DNA from: Amycolatopsis bartoniae
GTDB taxonomy: Bacteria > Actinomycetota > Actinomycetes > Mycobacteriales > Pseudonocardiaceae
Direction of reading: 5' to 3'
DNA: 64,000 nt
Assembly: GCF_014191255.1 (NCBI RefSeq)
Contig: NZ_JACHWH010000004.1
Coordinates: 106,001-170,000 of the forward strand
Below are positions 32,181 through 41,128 of this stretch, in pieces. The position numbers were made by a program, and so were the translations under genes. The notes beneath the pieces were generated by a model. That model worked only from the letters and a program-made list of their open reading frames with translations, did no database searches and had not been told where the DNA came from. Each line of letters opens with the position of its first letter. Position 1 is the stretch's first letter.

Positions 32181-33621
32181 CCCGTGGGCCGCGCTTTCCG
32201 CGCTGTGCCTGGGTTTCTTCATGATCCTGCTGGACACCACCATCGTGTCCATCGCGATTCCGGCCATGGTGCGCGAGCTGCACACCACGCTCAACTCCGT
32301 GGTGTGGGTGCTCAGCGTCTACCTGCTCACCTACGCCGTGCCGATGCTGTTCACCAGCAGGCTCGGCGACCGCTTCGGCCCCAAGCGCGTGTTCCTCGCG
32401 GGCCTCGCGGTGTTCACGCTCGCGTCGCTGTGGTGCGGGCTGTCCGGCTCGGCGGAGATGCTGATCGCCGCCCGCGCGGTGCAGGGGCTCGGCGCCGCGC
32501 TGATGACCCCGCAGACGCTGGCGTTCATCACCCACCTGTTCCCGCCTGCCAAGCGCGGTCCCGCCATGGGCCTGTGGGGCGGGGTCGCGGGGCTCGCCAC
32601 GATCGCGGGCCCGCTGCTGGGCGGTCTGCTGGTGGACAGCCTCGGCTGGGAGTGGATCTTCTTCGTGAACGTGCCGATCGGCGTCGTCGCGATCGTGCTC
32701 ACCGTCGCGCTGGTGCCGGACTGGCAGCCGAAGCACGCGCACTCGTTCGACGTGCCCGGCATCCTGCTGTCCGCCGCGGGCCTGCTCTGCCTGGTGTTCG
32801 GCATCCAGAACGGCCAGCAGTACTCGTGGGGCCGCGTGTTCGGGCCGGTGAACATCCCGGAGATCATCGGCGCCGGCGTGCTGCTGCTCGTCGCGTTCGT
32901 GGTCTGGCAGCGCCTCAACAGGCGTGAGCCGCTGCTGCCGCTCACCGTGTTCCGCAACCGGAACTTCTCCGCGGGCACGCTCACCGCCACCGCGATCGGC
33001 TTCGCGATGACCGGGATGTTCGTGCCGCTGGTGGTGTACGTCCAGGACGTGCTCGGCATGAGCCCGACGAGCGCGGGCCTGCTGACCGCCCCGATGTCGC
33101 TGCTGTCCGGGCTCATCGCGCCGTTCATCGGGCGCCTTTCCGACCGCGTCAACGCGAAGTACCTCGTCGTGGTCGGGTTCCTCGCGCTCGCGGCGGGCCT
33201 TCTCGGTGTGGCGCTGCAGGCGCGTGCCGACACCCACCCGTGGTCGCTGGTTCCGGTGCTGCTGCTGTGCGGGATCGGCACGGGCTGCGTGTTCGCGCCG
33301 ATGAGCAACGTGACGATGAGCTCGGTCGACCGCCGCATGGCCGGCGCCGCGTCCGGGATCTTCAACACGTCCCGGCAGGTCGGCGGCGTGCTGGGCAGCG
33401 CCGCGATCGGCGTGCTGCTGCAGGCCCGCATCACCGCGACGATGGCCGCCGAGCACGGCAACGCGCCGGTCGCCCTGACTACCGCGGCCCGCGAGACGAT
33501 GCTCCTGCCCGCGGCGGTGCTGGTCCTCGGCGCGATCGCGGCGCTGGCGATGAAGCGGGTCGTCCGCGACGCTCCGCCCGCCGCCACGCCGGAGCCGGTA
33601 AGCACCACAGCTAACCTCTAG
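32164..33621 (+). CDS. DHA2-type MFS drug efflux transporter
   Basis: 485 residues with about 14 transmembrane helices. Signatures: LGFFMILLDTTIVSIAIPAM (motif D1, L-D-x-T-I-V-x-x-A), SRLGDRFGPKRVFLAGL (motif A), ARAVQGLGAALMTPQTLAFI (motif B), WGGVAGLATIAGPLLGGLLVDSLGWEWIFFVNVPIG (motif C and the characteristic W-R/E-W-I-F-x-I-N). QacA/EmrB-like proteins expel cationic drugs and antibiotics by proton antiport. The gene begins inside the end of padR, so the pair is a classic regulator-pump unit. It lies in the accessory stretch between accE and maf. Confidence 0.92.
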   Translation: MPRQANPWAALSALCLGFFMILLDTTIVSIAIPAMVRELHTTLNSVVWVLSVYLLTYAVPMLFTSRLGDRFGPKRVFLAGLAVFTLASLWCGLSGSAEMLIAARAVQGLGAALMTPQTLAFITHLFPPAKRGPAMGLWGGVAGLATIAGPLLGGLLVDSLGWEWIFFVNVPIGVVAIVLTVALVPDWQPKHAHSFDVPGILLSAAGLLCLVFGIQNGQQYSWGRVFGPVNIPEIIGAGVLLLVAFVVWQRLNRREPLLPLTVFRNRNFSAGTLTATAIGFAMTGMFVPLVVYVQDVLGMSPTSAGLLTAPMSLLSGLIAPFIGRLSDRVNAKYLVVVGFLALAAGLLGVALQARADTHPWSLVPVLLLCGIGTGCVFAPMSNVTMSSVDRRMAGAASGIFNTSRQVGGVLGSAAIGVLLQARITATMAAEHGNAPVALTTAARETMLLPAAVLVLGAIAALAMKRVVRDAPPAATPEPVSTTANL

Positions 33622-33623
33622 GC

Positions 33624-34238
33624 GTGCGTTTCGTACTGGCTTCCGCCTCCCCCGCCCGCCTCGCCGTCCTGCGGGCGGCCGGGATCGAACCGAGTGTCGT
33701 GGTGTCCGGCGTCGATGAGGACGCCGTCGCCGCGGCGCTCACCGATCCCGCGCCCGCCGAGCTGGTCACCGCGCTCGCGGCGGCGAAGGCGGAGGCGGTC
33801 GCCTCGACGCTGGACGGGGACGCGGTGGTCGTCGGCTGCGACTCGATGCTGTCCATCGAGGGCGAGATGCTCGGCAAGCCCGGCACGGTCGAGGTCGCGC
33901 GCAAGCGGTGGGCCCAGCTGGCGGGCAACACCGGCGACCTGCTCACGGGCCACGCCGTCCTCCGGCTGGAGGACGGCGTGGTCACCCGGCGCACCACCGG
34001 CAGCAACACCACGCACGTCCGCTTCGCCGACCCGTCGCAGGACGAGATCGAGGCGTACCTGGCCACCGGCGAGCCGCTGAACGTGGCGGGCGCGTTCACG
34101 CTCGACGGGCTCGGCGGCTGGTTCGTCGAGGGCATCGACGGTGACCCGTCGAGCGTGATCGGCATCAGCCTGCCGCTCACCCGCAGGCTGCTCGCCGAGG
34201 TCGGGGTCACCATCCCCGACCTGTGGTCTCTCACATAG
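33624..34238 (+). CDS. maf: Maf-family nucleoside triphosphate pyrophosphatase
   Basis: 204 residues, GTG start two bases after the pump gene. Maf signature at the start: RFVLASASPARLAVLRAAGIEPSVVVSGVDED, followed by LAAAKAEAVAS, VVVGCDSMLSIEGEMLGKPGTVEVARKRWAQLAGNTGDLLTGHAVLRL and LDGLGGWFVEGIDGDPSSVIGISLPLTRRLL (the D-G/K-x-G-G-Y/W-x-I-Q/E-G-x-x-G-S/D motif). Hydrolyses non-canonical or modified nucleoside triphosphates. In actinobacteria maf usually follows accE directly; here 7 kb of other genes intervene. Confidence 0.93.
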   Translation: MRFVLASASPARLAVLRAAGIEPSVVVSGVDEDAVAAALTDPAPAELVTALAAAKAEAVASTLDGDAVVVGCDSMLSIEGEMLGKPGTVEVARKRWAQLAGNTGDLLTGHAVLRLEDGVVTRRTTGSNTTHVRFADPSQDEIEAYLATGEPLNVAGAFTLDGLGGWFVEGIDGDPSSVIGISLPLTRRLLAEVGVTIPDLWSLT

Positions 34239-34313
34239 TGGAAGGCGGAAGAACCGCGACACGACGGGCGTTGGTGCCCTCCGGTACATCAGAACTTTCC
34301 CCGGAGCGCACCC

Positions 34314-35645
34314 GTGTCCCTGTTACGGACCTATCGCAAGCCCAAGGTCTTCGGTCTCGTCGTGGTCGTCGCACTCGTCGTCGGCGCACTGCTGGGCTTC
34401 CTGGCCCGGCAGGCACACCTCGGCTGGCTGAACACCACCCTCAACACCATCGGCTCGATCTTCACCGACCTGCTGCAGGTCACGGTCCTGCCGCTGGTCT
34501 TCACCGCGATCGTGCTCGGCATCGTGAGCCTGCGCGGTCTCGGCGGTGCCCGCACGGCGGCCCGCCTCGGCGGCAAGACGGTGCTGTGGTTCGCGACCAC
34601 GTCGTTCATCGCGGTGCTCATCGGCATCGCGGTCGGCCGGATCGTCAACCCCGGCAGCGGGGTTTCGCTGCAGCCGGACCAGGCCACCGTGCAGAAGCTC
34701 GCGTCCCGCGACCACGGTTCGTGGCTGGACCTGGTCGACAACCTCGTGCCGAGCAACCTGTTCGAGGCGTTCGCCGAGGGCAAGATCCTGCAGGTCGTGG
34801 TGATCTCGCTGGCCGTCGGCCTCGCCGCGTACAGCCTCGGTGACCGCGCGGAGCCGTTCGTGCGCTTCAACCGCGTGGTGTTCGACCTGGTGCAGAAGGT
34901 CCTCGGCTGGATCATCCGGCTCGCCCCGATCGGCGTGCTCGGCCTGATCGGTCACGCGTTCGCGACCTACGGCGACCAGTTCGTGCGGCCATTGCTGTCG
35001 CTGATCGTCGCGGTGTACGCCGGCACGCTGCTCGTGCTGTTCGGGGTGTACCCGCTGCTGCTGCGCTTCGTCGGCAAGGTGAGCCCGGCGTTGTTCTTCC
35101 GCAAGGCGTGGACGGCGCTGCAGTTCGCGTTCGTGTCGCGGTCCTCGGGCGCGACGCTGCCGCTGAGCAGGCAGACCGCGGTGAACCTCGGCGTCGACCC
35201 CGGTTACGCGAGCTTCGCGGTGCCACTGGGCACGACGACGAAGATGGACGGCTGCGCGGCGGTCTACCCCGCGGTGGCGAGCATCTTCATCGCCAACCTG
35301 TTCGGCATCCACCTCGGTTTCGGCGACTACGTGCTGATCGTCGTGGTCGCGGTGTTCGGCGCGATCGCGACGGCGGGCGTCACCGGCTGGTTCACCATGC
35401 TCACGCTGACACTGAGCACTTTGGACCTCCCGCCGGCGGTGATCGCCACGGGCATCGCGGTGATCTACGGCATCGACCCGATCCTCGACATGATGCGCAC
35501 GGCCACGAACGTCGCGGGGCAGATCGCGATCCCGACATGGATCGCCCGCACCGAGAACCTCCTCGACGACGAGATCCTCCACTCGCACACCACGCCCCCG
35601 CTGCTGGGCGAGCCGGAGCCGGAGCGGGAACCCGTCCGGGCCTAG
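34314..35645 (+). CDS. Dicarboxylate/amino acid:cation symporter (DAACS family)
   Basis: 443 residues, GTG start with GGAG seven bases upstream. GltPh/DctA-type fold: about eight membrane helices with two re-entrant loops. HP1 contains the serine-rich SRSSGATLPLS, helix 7 has the GTTTKMDGCAAVYPAVASIF sodium-binding motif (family N-M-D-G-T), and HP2/TM8 has GVTGWFTMLTLTLSTLDLP and YGIDPILDMMRTATNVAGQI (D-x-x-R-T-x-x-N-V-x-G substrate site). It takes up glutamate, aspartate or C4-dicarboxylates with H+ or Na+. No regulator is adjacent. Confidence 0.92.
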   Translation: MSLLRTYRKPKVFGLVVVVALVVGALLGFLARQAHLGWLNTTLNTIGSIFTDLLQVTVLPLVFTAIVLGIVSLRGLGGARTAARLGGKTVLWFATTSFIAVLIGIAVGRIVNPGSGVSLQPDQATVQKLASRDHGSWLDLVDNLVPSNLFEAFAEGKILQVVVISLAVGLAAYSLGDRAEPFVRFNRVVFDLVQKVLGWIIRLAPIGVLGLIGHAFATYGDQFVRPLLSLIVAVYAGTLLVLFGVYPLLLRFVGKVSPALFFRKAWTALQFAFVSRSSGATLPLSRQTAVNLGVDPGYASFAVPLGTTTKMDGCAAVYPAVASIFIANLFGIHLGFGDYVLIVVVAVFGAIATAGVTGWFTMLTLTLSTLDLPPAVIATGIAVIYGIDPILDMMRTATNVAGQIAIPTWIARTENLLDDEILHSHTTPPLLGEPEPEREPVRA

Positions 35646-35692
35646 TGGTGAAGGATCTTCCGACTTCCGGGCAGATCCGCGAAATCCCACCC

Positions 35693-35730
35693 GCATGCCC
35701 GCCGGGTTCCCGGCAACCTGGCGGGCATGC
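35693..35730 (+). promoter_or_regulatory. Perfect 11-bp stem-loop that contains the start codon of the AMP ligase
   Basis: GCATGCCCGCC (35693-35703) pairs with GGCGGGCATGC (35720-35730). The right arm covers the ATG at 35727 and the GGCGGG that would be its ribosome site. The loop can form an alternative GCCGGG/CCCGGC pairing. It may act as an attenuator or translation block, or simply terminate the symporter transcript, though no U tract follows. Confidence 0.5.
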
Positions 35731-37187
35731 CTGAGAACGTGGCGCAGCGCTTGGCGGAACACACCCGTGCGCGGGGTTGGGATGACCGCGTCGCCTTCGT
35801 GGCCGACGGTCGCGATTGGACGTTCGCGGAGGTCTTCGACGGCGCGGCACGCGTCGCGAACGGTTACCTGGCAGCGGGATTGCGACCAGGTGACCGCGTA
35901 CTGCTCGCCCTGCCGGACAGCATGGAAATGGTGTGGTGCCTGCTGGGCGCCTGGCAGGCCGGTGTCGTCGCGGTACCGGTGAACGTGCAGATGAGCCGCG
36001 AGGACCTGGAACGGGACGTGCTGACCGCGGAGCCGGCACTGGCCGTGGTCGACCCGGAGACCGCGGGCTGGCTCGACACCGCCGGACTGGTCCGGACCAC
36101 TCGCGCCGAGCAGCTGACCGCCGCGGCACCCGCCACCGGGTTCACCGCGGGCGGTGACGCTCCGGCGCTGGCGCTGTTCACCTCGGGCACCACGGGCAAG
36201 CCGAAGCTGTGTTTCTTCCTCCACCGCGATCTCGGCACGCGACTGAGCACGGACGGCGCCGGTGTCGTCGGGCTCTCGGTGTCCCGCATGTACTTCTTCG
36301 GCGGCCTGAGCGCCTCGGTGCTCGCCACGCTCGGAATCGGGCAGACCTCCGTGCTGTCGCGCCCGCGCGCGACTCCGGCGGCGGCGATCGAGCTCATGCG
36401 CACGCACGCGGTCACGCGGTTCTTCGGCCAGCCGAGCTTCCTGGCGCGGCTGCTGCTCGAACCCGGTGCGGCCGAGGTGCTCGGCGCGCTGCGGGTGGCG
36501 ATCTGCGCCGGGGAGGTGCTTTCGCAGCGCCTGCGCGAACAACTGGTGCCGATCCTCGGCGAACGGCTGATCAACGGCTACGGCGCCACCGAAATCGGCG
36601 GGATCGCCATCGGCAGGCCCGCCGACTACGACACTCCCTCGGCCGTCGGGCCGCCGCACGAGGGCCGTCCGGTGCGGATCGTCGACGCCGAGGGGCAGGT
36701 GCTGCCGACCGGGGAACGGGGTGAGCTGCACATCCGCGTCCCCTTCGCCACCCGCGGCGTCGCGCGGGGCGGCCTCGGCCCGGACCAGCTGGTCGACACG
36801 TGGTGGCCCACCGGCGACCTCGCGTCGCTCGACGAGGACAACGTCGTGCACGTCCACGGCAGGCTCGACGACGTCGAGGTGATCGGCGGCCAGAACGTGG
36901 TGCCGGGCGAGGTCGAACGGCTGCTGGAAAGCCACCCGGGCGTGCTCGAAGCGGCGGTCAGCGCCGTCCGGCGCGAGGTCGGGCACACCAGCCTGCGCGC
37001 CTACGTCGTGCCGGTCCCCGACGCCGAGCCGGACATCCTCGGCGCGCAGCTGCTCGACCTCGCCAAGACGCGGCTGTCCTGGTACAAGGTGCCCGACGAC
37101 ATCGTGTGGCTGGCTGCCCTGCCCCGGAACGGAAACGGCAAGATTCTGCGCCGCCACCTCCGCGCGGAGGGCAACCAGTTCGTCTGA
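35727..37187 (+). CDS. AMP-binding acid--CoA ligase
   Basis: 486 residues. ANL-superfamily motifs: P-loop LFTSGTTGKPK (about 151-161), then LINGYGATEIGG (A5), GELHIRVPFATRG, WWPTGDLASLDEDNVVHVHGRLDDVEVIGGQNVVPGEVERLLESHPGV (A7/A8 hinge) and the C-terminal lysine in RNGNGKILRRHL (A10). It is most like benzoate/4-chlorobenzoate or medium-chain acid ligases; the substrate is unknown. The start codon lies within a perfect hairpin. Upstream is the dicarboxylate symporter, 81 bases away, and downstream a flavin-type protein. Confidence 0.87.
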   Translation: MPENVAQRLAEHTRARGWDDRVAFVADGRDWTFAEVFDGAARVANGYLAAGLRPGDRVLLALPDSMEMVWCLLGAWQAGVVAVPVNVQMSREDLERDVLTAEPALAVVDPETAGWLDTAGLVRTTRAEQLTAAAPATGFTAGGDAPALALFTSGTTGKPKLCFFLHRDLGTRLSTDGAGVVGLSVSRMYFFGGLSASVLATLGIGQTSVLSRPRATPAAAIELMRTHAVTRFFGQPSFLARLLLEPGAAEVLGALRVAICAGEVLSQRLREQLVPILGERLINGYGATEIGGIAIGRPADYDTPSAVGPPHEGRPVRIVDAEGQVLPTGERGELHIRVPFATRGVARGGLGPDQLVDTWWPTGDLASLDEDNVVHVHGRLDDVEVIGGQNVVPGEVERLLESHPGVLEAAVSAVRREVGHTSLRAYVVPVPDAEPDILGAQLLDLAKTRLSWYKVPDDIVWLAALPRNGNGKILRRHLRAEGNQFV

Positions 37188-37207
37188 GACGTGCCATCGT
37201 AGGGCGC

Positions 37208-37645
37208 ATGACTGCATGGCAGGACGTGGAAAAGGCGGTACCGGAGTTCGCGGCGCGCGTGCGGGCGTTGTTCGACGCCCGCAAGCACAAGACGATCGCC
37301 ACCGTGCGGGCCGACGGGGCGCCGCGGATCTCCGGGATCGAGGCGAACTTCGAGGACGGTGACCTGGTGTTCGGCTCGATGCCGGACGCGCGCAAGGGCG
37401 CGGACCTCCGCCGGGACCCGCGGTTCGCCCTGCACAGCGCCACCGTCGACCCGGTCGAGGGCGCCGAGGCGCAGTGGCCGGGCGAGGCGAAGATCTCCGG
37501 CCGGGCCACCGCCGCCCCGGGTGGCGACGTCTTCCACGCCGACATCACCGAGGTCGTGCACACGCACCTCGACGAGAAGGCCACGAGGCTCGTCGTCGAA
37601 TGGTGGACGCCCGCGCGGGGCTTGCAGCGGGTGGAGCGCGAATAG
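37208..37645 (+). CDS. Pyridoxamine 5'-phosphate oxidase-like (split-barrel flavin or F420-binding) protein
   Basis: 145 residues, ATG. Split beta-barrel: VRALFDARKHKTIATVRADGAPRISGIEANFEDGDLVFGSMPDARKGADLRRDPRFALHSATVD, the usual PNPOx-like pattern T-I-A-T-V-R-x-D-G-x-P-R-x-S. It ends with ADITEVVHTHLDEKATRLVVEWWTPARGLQRVERE. Many actinobacterial relatives bind F420, FMN or haem; the cofactor cannot be fixed here. Its stop is two bases from the convergent secreted-protein gene's stop. Confidence 0.85.
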   Translation: MTAWQDVEKAVPEFAARVRALFDARKHKTIATVRADGAPRISGIEANFEDGDLVFGSMPDARKGADLRRDPRFALHSATVDPVEGAEAQWPGEAKISGRATAAPGGDVFHADITEVVHTHLDEKATRLVVEWWTPARGLQRVERE

Positions 37646-37647
37646 GG

Positions 37648-38301
37648 CTAAGGACAGGCCCGCAGGTCCGACGCCAGCACCCGCACCTGCGGCCAGCCCC
37701 GCAGCTGCGCCGGATAGCTGTACTTCCGCGTGCAGCCGACGACACTGCCGTCCAGCGCGTACACCCGCGCGAGCGCCGGGGACGACTGCACCACCACGAC
37801 CTCCGGCGCGTCGTCGTTCGCGACGTTGCCCAGCTCGATGACCCCCGCGTCGGAGAAGTACGGCTTCGCCACCGCACGCCAGTCGCCGTCCCGCTGCACC
37901 ACCAGCTCGCCGAGCTCGCCGCCGCTGAACGGGGCGCTCACCAGGCACGCGGAGACCGAAGCGGCGACGCACGTCAGCGAGTCCGGGTCGAGCCGGCCAC
38001 CCAGCTCGGTGATACTGGTCTGGACCACTTGGCCGTCGGCCTGGAACCGGCCGTTGGCGCCCTGCGCATCCGCGAGCAGTTCGACCGCGCCGGCACCCAC
38101 TGTCCTCGTCGCCAGCAGCTTGCAGGGCCCGTCACCGCAGTCCGTTCCCGGCTGCGCGGACACCGGCGGCACCGGGGCCGCCTCGCGCGGCCGGTCCTCC
38201 CGGGCCCGCATCGCGGCCACCCCCACGAGTGCCCCGACGGTGACGATCGCGGCCAGCAGGGCAGTGAGCAACACGGACCGCGGAGCCCGCTTCGCGTCCA
38301 C
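37648..38301 (-). CDS. Membrane-anchored extracytoplasmic protein of unknown function
   Basis: 217 residues from the GTG at 38301, which has GGAAGGAG upstream. A basic start (DAKRAPR) and one hydrophobic helix (SVLLTALLAAIVTVGALVGVAAM) anchor it; the rest is exported. The outer part holds six Cys (TDCGDGPCKLL, LTCVAASVSACLVSAP, VGCTRKYS, LRACP), likely disulfide-bonded, and a beta-rich FG-GAP-like stretch (IELGNVANDDAPEVVVVQ). No family recognised. Divergent from accA across 161 bases. Confidence 0.75.
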   Translation of the reverse strand: MDAKRAPRSVLLTALLAAIVTVGALVGVAAMRAREDRPREAAPVPPVSAQPGTDCGDGPCKLLATRTVGAGAVELLADAQGANGRFQADGQVVQTSITELGGRLDPDSLTCVAASVSACLVSAPFSGGELGELVVQRDGDWRAVAKPYFSDAGVIELGNVANDDAPEVVVVQSSPALARVYALDGSVVGCTRKYSYPAQLRGWPQVRVLASDLRACP

Positions 38302-38462
38302 CCACCGCTCCTTCCCCCTGACCGATCGTGCCCAGCGTAAGCGTGAGCCGCCTCTCACCGCACGGGGACACCAGGCCCGTAAACTGCGGTGAGGCCCCGT
38401 GCCAGGCGCCTTCGACAGGACGCCCCGGGGCGGGGAGCGGAACTCTTTTCGGAGGTAGCGGC

Positions 38463-40253
38463 GTGCCCGAGCAGTCCATCGGTGGACCGGTCACCAAGAT
38501 CCTGGTCGCGAACCGCGGCGAGATCGCGGTCCGCGTGATCAGAGCGGCCAAGGACGCGGGATTGCAGAGCGTCGCCGTGTACGCCGACCCCGACCGCGAA
38601 GCCCCGCACGTGCGGCTGGCCGACGAGGCGTTCGCGCTCGGCGGCACCACCGCGGCGGAGAGCTACCTGGTCATCGACAAGCTGATCGACGTCGCGAAGC
38701 GCTCCGGCGCCGACTCGGTCCACCCCGGCTACGGCTTCCTCTCGGAGAACGCCGACTTCGCGCAGGCCGTGATCGACGCGGGCCTGACCTGGATCGGCCC
38801 GAGCCCGCAGGCCATCCGCGACCTCGGCGACAAGGTCACCGCCCGCCACATCGCGATGCGAGCCGGCGCGCCGCTGGTCCCCGGCACCAAGGAGCCCGCG
38901 AAGGACGCCGACGAGATCGTCGCGTTCGCGCGGGAGAACGGCCTGCCGGTCGCCATCAAGGCGGCGTTCGGCGGTGGCGGCCGCGGTCTCAAGGTCGCGC
39001 GCACCATCGAGGAGATCCCGGAGCTGTTCGAGTCCGCCACCCGCGAGGCCGTCGCCGCGTTCGGCCGCGGCGAGTGCTTCGTCGAGCGCTACCTGGACAA
39101 GCCCCGGCACGTCGAGGCGCAGGTGCTGGCCGACCAGCACGGCAACGCCGTCGTCGTCGGCACCCGCGACTGCTCCCTGCAGCGCCGGCACCAGAAGCTG
39201 GTCGAGGAGGCGCCCGCGCCGTTCCTCACCGACGAGCAGCGCGCCACGATCCACAGCTCCGCCAAGGCGATCTGCAAGGAGGCCGGCTACTCCGGCGCCG
39301 GCACGGTCGAGTACCTCGTGGGCACCGACGGGACCATCTCGTTCCTGGAGGTCAACACGCGGCTGCAGGTCGAGCACCCGGTGTCCGAGGAGACCGCGGG
39401 CATCGACCTGGTGCGCGAGATGTTCCGCATCGCGCGCGGCGAGAAGCTGCGCTTCACCGAGGACCCGGAGCCGCGCGGTCACTCGATCGAGTTCCGCATC
39501 AATGGCGAGGACGCGGGCCGCAACTTCCTGCCCGCGCCCGGCACCGTCACCAAGCTGGTGTTCCCCGAGGGTCCTGGCGTCCGCGTCGACTCCGGCGTGC
39601 ACACCGGCAGCGTCGTCGGTGGCCAGTTCGACTCGATGCTCGCGAAGCTGATCGTCACCGGTACCGACCGGGAGAACGCGCTGGAGCGCAGCCGCCGCGC
39701 GCTGGACGAGCTGGAGGTCGAGGGCCTGGCCACGGTCGTGCCGTTCCACCGCGCGGTCGTGCGTGACCCGGCGTTCGTCGGCGACGGCGAGTCGTTCAGC
39801 GTGCACACCCGCTGGATCGAGACCGAGTTCGACAACCGGATCGAGCCGTTCACCGCGCCCGGCGAGGTCGAGGAGGAAACCGGGCCGCGGCAGACCGTGG
39901 TGGTCGAGGTCGGCGGCCGCCGCCTCGAGGTCTCCCTGCCCGGCGACCTGGCGCTCGGCGGCGGGGGCAACGGCGGTGGGGCGGCGGCGAAGGCCAAGCC
40001 CCGCAAGCGTTCCGGCGGCGGCACAGCCGCGGTCAGCGGGGACGCCGTGACGGCGCCGATGCAGGGCACCATCGTCAAGGTCGCCGTCGAAGAGGGCCAG
40101 CAGGTCGAGGCCGGCGAGCTGGTCGTCGTGCTGGAGGCGATGAAGATGGAGAACCCGGTGACGGCGCACAAGGCGGGCACGGTCACCGGCCTGTCCGTCG
40201 AGGTCGGCGCCGCGGTCACTCAGGGCGCCGCCCTGCTCGAAATCAAGGACTGA
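38463..40253 (+). CDS. accA: Acyl-CoA carboxylase alpha subunit (biotin carboxylase + BCCP)
   Basis: 596 residues, GTG with GGAGG eight bases upstream. Biotin carboxylase domain 1-450: [53 protein letters not shown]-grasp [84 protein letters not shown]-terminal BCCP domain (about 525-596) with the biotin site EAMKMENP, Lys561. A Gly/Ala/Lys-rich linker joins them. It serves as the common alpha subunit (AccA3 type) for AccD/PccB subunits, and is biotinylated by BirA. Confidence 0.95.
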   Translation: MPEQSIGGPVTKILVANRGEIAVRVIRAAKDAGLQSVAVYADPDREAPHVRLADEAFALGGTTAAESYLVIDKLIDVAKRSGADSVHPGYGFLSENADFAQAVIDAGLTWIGPSPQAIRDLGDKVTARHIAMRAGAPLVPGTKEPAKDADEIVAFARENGLPVAIKAAFGGGGRGLKVARTIEEIPELFESATREAVAAFGRGECFVERYLDKPRHVEAQVLADQHGNAVVVGTRDCSLQRRHQKLVEEAPAPFLTDEQRATIHSSAKAICKEAGYSGAGTVEYLVGTDGTISFLEVNTRLQVEHPVSEETAGIDLVREMFRIARGEKLRFTEDPEPRGHSIEFRINGEDAGRNFLPAPGTVTKLVFPEGPGVRVDSGVHTGSVVGGQFDSMLAKLIVTGTDRENALERSRRALDELEVEGLATVVPFHRAVVRDPAFVGDGESFSVHTRWIETEFDNRIEPFTAPGEVEEETGPRQTVVVEVGGRRLEVSLPGDLALGGGGNGGGAAAKAKPRKRSGGGTAAVSGDAVTAPMQGTIVKVAVEEGQQVEAGELVVVLEAMKMENPVTAHKAGTVTGLSVEVGAAVTQGAALLEIKD

Positions 40254-40281
40254 AGGCAACCGCCGGGCATACCATCGGGGC

Positions 40282-40746
40282 GTGAACGAGGTTCCCTCGC
40301 CGGATCTGCGGATCGGCGACAGCGAACGGGAGTCGGCGCTGTCCGCGCTCGGGGAGCACCTGAGCGCGGGGCGGCTCGACGTGGACGAGTACGGCGACCG
40401 GTCGGCGCGGGTCGCGGCGGCGCGCACGCGCGGTGAGCTGGCCGAGGTGTTCGCCGACCTGCCCGAACCGCATCCGGTGTTCGGCACGCCGCCGCCCGCG
40501 CCGGCCAAGGCCGTCCAGCCGAAGCCGCCAGGCGCGGTCGCCTACTCCGACCGGCCGCTGAGCCAGCGGGTGAGCGCCGCGATGATGCCGGTGCTGTTCG
40601 CCGGTGCCATCGTCCTGGGCATCACCACCGGCATCTGGTGGTTCATCGCGCTGCCGTTCCTGTTCGGTGCGTTCGCCCAGGGCATCTGGGGCAAGGACTG
40701 GGACAAGGACCGTCGCGAACGTGATCGACGACGGCACCGGTCGTAG
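40282..40746 (+). CDS. DUF1707 (SHOCT-like) membrane protein, copy 1
   Basis: 154 residues, GTG. The DUF1707 domain lies at about 7-60: DLRIGDSERESALSALGEHLSAGRLDVDEYGDRSARVAAARTRGELAEVFADLPEPHPV, with the family's R-x-x-D-x-E-R-x-x-x-x-x-x-L-x-x-x-x-x-x-G-R-L-x-x-x-E-x-x-x-R pattern. Two hydrophobic segments follow (MMPVLFAGAIVLGITTGIWWF and LPFLFGAFAQGIW), then a very basic tail. Function unknown; the domain may mediate membrane localisation or oligomerisation. Downstream after 10 bases is a paralogue. Confidence 0.88.
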   Translation: MNEVPSPDLRIGDSERESALSALGEHLSAGRLDVDEYGDRSARVAAARTRGELAEVFADLPEPHPVFGTPPPAPAKAVQPKPPGAVAYSDRPLSQRVSAAMMPVLFAGAIVLGITTGIWWFIALPFLFGAFAQGIWGKDWDKDRRERDRRRHRS

Positions 40747-40756
40747 GATCGGGGAC

Positions 40757-41125
40757 GTGGCGGACATGCGGCTCAGCGACGCTGAGCGCGACGAGGCGAT
40801 CGAGACGCTGTCCGAGCACGTGCGGACGGGGCGCCTGGACATCGACGAGTACGGCACCCGGTCGGCGAAGGTCACCGCGGCGCGGATGCGCAGCGAGCTG
40901 GTCCCGCTGTTCGAGGACCTGCCGGAGCCGCGTCCACGTGTGCTGCGGGCGGCGCCCGTCGCGCCCGGCAGGCCGCAACCGCCCGCGCGCCGGTTCGGCG
41001 TCGGGGCGGTCCCGATCGCGGCGATCGTCGCCGTGCTGTTGTTCTTCACCGTGGCCCGCGGGATCTGGCTGGTGTTCCTCATCCCGCTCGCGGTCGCGCT
41101 GGTCTTCGGAGCGAGGTCCCGTTAG
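40757..41125 (+). CDS. DUF1707 (SHOCT-like) membrane protein, copy 2
   Basis: 122 residues, GTG. Begins VADMRLSDAERDEAIETLSEHVRTGRLDIDEYGTRSAKVTAARMRSELVPLFEDLPEPRPRV, closely parallel to the DUF1707 domain of the gene just upstream (the same L-E-H/G-R-L-D-x-D-E-Y-G-x-R-S-A core). One long hydrophobic hairpin ends it (VGAVPIAAIVAVLLFFTVARGIWLVFLIPLAVALVFGARSR). A tandem duplication with divergence of the membrane part is likely. Followed three bases later by a GNAT gene. Confidence 0.86.
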   Translation: MADMRLSDAERDEAIETLSEHVRTGRLDIDEYGTRSAKVTAARMRSELVPLFEDLPEPRPRVLRAAPVAPGRPQPPARRFGVGAVPIAAIVAVLLFFTVARGIWLVFLIPLAVALVFGARSR

Positions 41126-41128
41126 CCG

